Assembly: GCA_036897095.1 (NCBI GenBank)
Contig: JAYMSP010000027.1
Coordinates: 51,012-115,011 of the forward strand
DNA from: Plantago elongata
Taxonomy: Eukaryota > Streptophyta > Magnoliopsida > Lamiales > Plantaginaceae
Direction: 5' to 3'
DNA: 64,000 nt
This document shows positions 61,186 to 64,000 of this stretch, piece after piece. The position numbers were made by a program, and so were the translations under genes. Under the pieces are notes generated by a model. The model did not search any database. It worked only from the letters and a program-made list of their open reading frames with translations, and was not told the origin of the DNA. Numbering within the stretch: position 1 is the stretch's first letter; each line of letters begins with the position of its first letter.

Positions 61186-62135
61186 GTGCGTATGGCAGTT
61201 TCGTAGATGCATGATTAGGTGAACCAATGCCAATACTCATTGGTAAACAGAAAGGTACTCTAAGAGGCACTAGAACTTGAACAGGAGCAAGTAAAAAAAA
61301 ACCAAATTTTGTACTGGACCTTGAAGTATATTGATCGTTTTGGTTCCGATAGAAATAGAGAATGTGAGCTCACACATTTTCTGGTGTGTGCATGATAATG
61401 TGCATCCTAGCAAAGTGTAGTAGGCATACAGTATAACCTAATGAGTAATGACTAAGTGTAGTGTGTGCATCGTGCAGCGAAGCTGATGTTTCCAACCAAG
61501 GCCCAAGTCCAGACCGAACAATCCCCTTCCCACAGCAAAAATGTTGAAAAACAAAACTTGATTTTGAAACGTCAAATAAGAAACCAAACATCTAACTCAT
61601 CAATTTCCATCTTCACAATTCTAAAAATCTGGTTCAAACCAATTCCTATGAATATCATGTCCCGACCATTTTCATAAAAAATCAAACGCTGCCTATAGAA
61701 AATGAGAGGTTAAAATTGGATATTTGTGAGAATACAAATTGTATATTATTAGATACAAACACGTGTATGCCCCGCCCGCATATGGAATCCACTTGGATCC
61801 TACTTTTTTTAATCTCGTGGGTCATTGTTATTGCACTATCATACGCCTACCTTAAAGGTTAAAAGTGTAATTGACTAGTTTTATTTAATATTTTTTTAAC
61901 GGGTGGAACTATGAAGTATAAAAGGGGTTGTAATTTTACATCGATGTGGAAAAAGATGTAATTGATTAATATTTTGTTAAGGGAGCCCTTTTGTTAATGC
62001 ATATTGCGGTAACCAGGGGCAAGCACATGTATGCTCGAGCAGCCTCGATCGCAGGCACTCGATTTTCGGTGTGAAAGCCCTATTCAAGTAATAATACTCG
62101 TATGTATACATAATTTCGTACAATACTGATATACT
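61186..62135. other. AT-rich DNA without recognised genes
   Basis: A short open frame at 61465-61677 (+) shows no family features. Nothing else is supported. Confidence 0.45.
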
Positions 62136-62225
62136 GATGGAGTGGCCGAGTGGTATCTACAATGCGCTACTGATTCTTGTGATAACAGATCATAGGTTTG
62201 ACTCATGCTCGAGCCATGTTTCCCT
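62136..62225 (+). mobile_element. tRNA-like sequence, probable SINE head or tRNA pseudogene
   Basis: GATGGAGTGGCCGAGTGGTA resembles the 5' half of a class II (Leu/Ser) tRNA with a good box A (TGGCCGAGTGG). About 55 bp on, GGTTTGACTC is a one-base variant of box B. The 3' part does not pair with the 5' end as an acceptor stem, so it is not a working tRNA. T-rich sequence follows. No target duplication was found. Confidence 0.5.
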
Positions 62226-64000
62226 TATTTTGTTTTTTTACCTTTTCAACCTCTTGCTAGGTGTCATGTCTTTTTTTGTTTTCTTATATCTTATTAATCA
62301 TTTCTTTTATAATTCATTAATTCTCCTTTTTTCTTTTTGTTTTAGTATTTTATCCCTTTCACATATTTTTTGAGTTCTAAAGATTATGAGGAATTATTAC
62401 CCAAGTGTTATTTATATAACTTTTCATTTTAATTTTAATTATTTTCTTTTTATAGTTTTACATCTTTTTAAACAATATAATAAGTCTCCTAATGAACTTT
62501 GAATTTGCCATTTTACTTGTAAAAATGTCATTTTATTTTTGCAAATTGTTTAACACTTCTTCTCTATTCTCTAGCAATCATCAATTAAGAAATGCTATAT
62601 ATTATCATGTTAAAGTGTCATTCTATTGGTTAAAATATCATTTCACTTTTACAACTTGTTTAGCACTTTTTTTCAATTATCCAGAAACCGGCTACTAAAA
62701 AATGCTATTTGAATTTTTTTCCGCTCGCACCACAGACGACACCCCTTCCCCCATCCAGTTGTTATTTCTTTATGAACCATTGTGTGTGTTTGGATCAGAC
62801 TCCGACTGACTTGCACCTTATCGCGACTATAAAACTCTAGGTGTGTATACAACTCGATTAGATTACCCAAATTAACGACCTCGACTGTGATGAGAATCAT
62901 CCATTTCTCAGTTTGTTCGACATTTTGTTGGAGCTCATGTTGTCTCAATGCTAACTCTCGCTAGCAATAAGACACGTACTATTTGATCTATTTTTACATC
63001 AAGCATTTCGAAAGGCATCTCCTATGTGCCTTAAACTTTCTCTTCAACCGATAATAATATTATATATGTATTGTTTTATTAAAATTATAAATATATTTAT
63101 ATTTCTGGTATAGATCTGCTATGTAAAATTGCTACTTCTCGGTCAAATTACAACCTTTGTTACTAATTTTTTTAATTTTTTAATGAATTTGGAATATCGT
63201 TACTGAAAATGTTGTCAACATTTTCATATTTATTATTTTTTGTTTAATTAAATTTGTTAAGCACAATTTCATGATTCTACACTGAAAAAGTATAAATCTC
63301 AGAATATAATATTTTAACAAAATTAATGTATTGAGTTTAGGTATATCACATCAAATATGGTTACATGTGAATATAGTAATTAATTTATAAAATTTATTAA
63401 CATCGCAATTAGTGCGGTGTATCATTTTTAGTGTATATATAGAACTTCTCATTTTGTTTGGTAATTGTTTAGGAACTGCATTACAAATTACACTTGAACT
63501 ATAATAATAGATCAGTGTAAATTTTAAAGTATTTTTATAATAATACATCAATGTAACTTTTAAAATATTTTTATTTATAAATTTTCCATACCTCCCGTTA
63601 AGTTACATTCGCCCCGGGTGGTAACTTGTAATTCCAAACGCTAATATAGTGACTAGTACTCCAGGATTTATATCCATTTTGAGCTAAGACTTACTCCTAG
63701 TATGTATGTATGTAATGATATTACAATACATTCTTGATTATACAATACTTATGAAAGTGTACATCGTAATTTATTTTGAAATTATATATTAAGGTCTAAA
63801 TAGTAAATAAAAACATCACATCAGATTGATATGTATTTTGGAATACTACTTTAATAATGTAGTAGGACCATCATGCAGGCATGAGTATGAAAATTCTAAG
63901 AAATGCTTGCGATCAGAAGCGAAGCTAGAATTTTATCCACTCCATATTTCAATATATTTAATTTAAAATTAAAAATAATTATTTTAAAATTTAAATTAAT
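62226..64000. other. AT-rich terminal stretch, no gene seen
   Basis: Long T- and A-rich tracts without exon structure on either strand. A TATGTATGTATG run lies near 63699-63713. Confidence 0.5.

Noticed and set aside
1-64000. CRISPR arrays, bacterial operons, intact tRNA or rRNA genes
   Set aside because: The evenly spaced repeats found are coding repeats or MITEs, and the gene structures are eukaryotic; no intact RNA gene was recognised.

Overview
This window is nuclear DNA of a flowering plant, almost certainly a eudicot. Genes are split by many short GT-AG introns, intergenic DNA is AT-rich and full of small inverted-repeat transposons, and the encoded proteins are plant types: a chloroplast group II intron splicing factor, a thylakoid rhodanese-like FNR tether, a CPC-type R3 MYB, and HASTY. 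The species cannot be fixed from the sequence. There are no bacterial, organellar or viral genes, no intact tRNA or rRNA gene, and no CRISPR array.

Layout. 15-994 (-): small plant-only protein with the PF09713/TIGR01589 domain. 2786-4130 (-): decayed Helitron helicase. 4992-5472: long hairpin MITE. 5.5-11.9 kb: gene-free, AT-rich, with MITEs and a tandem duplication. 11915-15417 (+): ten-exon organelle-type DEAD-box RNA helicase. 18047-26541 (-): eight-exon nucleotidyltransferase (PAP/OAS1-like) with a very long C-terminal tail. 26.6-31.5 kb: gene-free, with a young tRNA-derived SINE. 31533-33113 (-): WTF1. 34120-36991 (+): GH18 chitinase-domain protein of the CHID1 type. 37627-40656 (+): TROL. 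42480-43790 (+): R3 MYB of the CPC/ETC group. 44390-47977 (-): HASTY (exportin-5), with an intronless coding region. 50476-50882 (-): two exon-like blocks of an unidentified gene. 51991-59417 (+): ten-exon conserved plant protein with a five-unit tandem repeat and a dsRNA-binding-like C-terminus. 60683 onward (+): possible first exon of a further gene. 61.2-64 kb: AT-rich, with a tRNA-like SINE head.

The genes are ordinary single-copy housekeeping and developmental genes and do not form a pathway cluster. The clearest larger pattern is that WTF1, GH18/CHID1, TROL and R3 MYB lie side by side. From memory this matches Arabidopsis At4g01037 to At4g01060, so the stretch looks like conserved microsynteny. 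WTF1 and TROL both act in chloroplasts, HASTY exports or supports microRNAs, and the R3 MYB represses trichome fate and promotes root-hair fate.

I did not find a clearly new biological system. The best leads are the 997-residue repeat protein, the unidentified exon pair near 50.5 kb, the long hairpin MITE, and a four-copy Tourist-like MITE family, one copy of which lies in the WTF1/GH18 shared promoter and another in an intron of the repeat protein. Exon boundaries were placed by reading splice sites and frames by eye; no alignment or transcript data were available.
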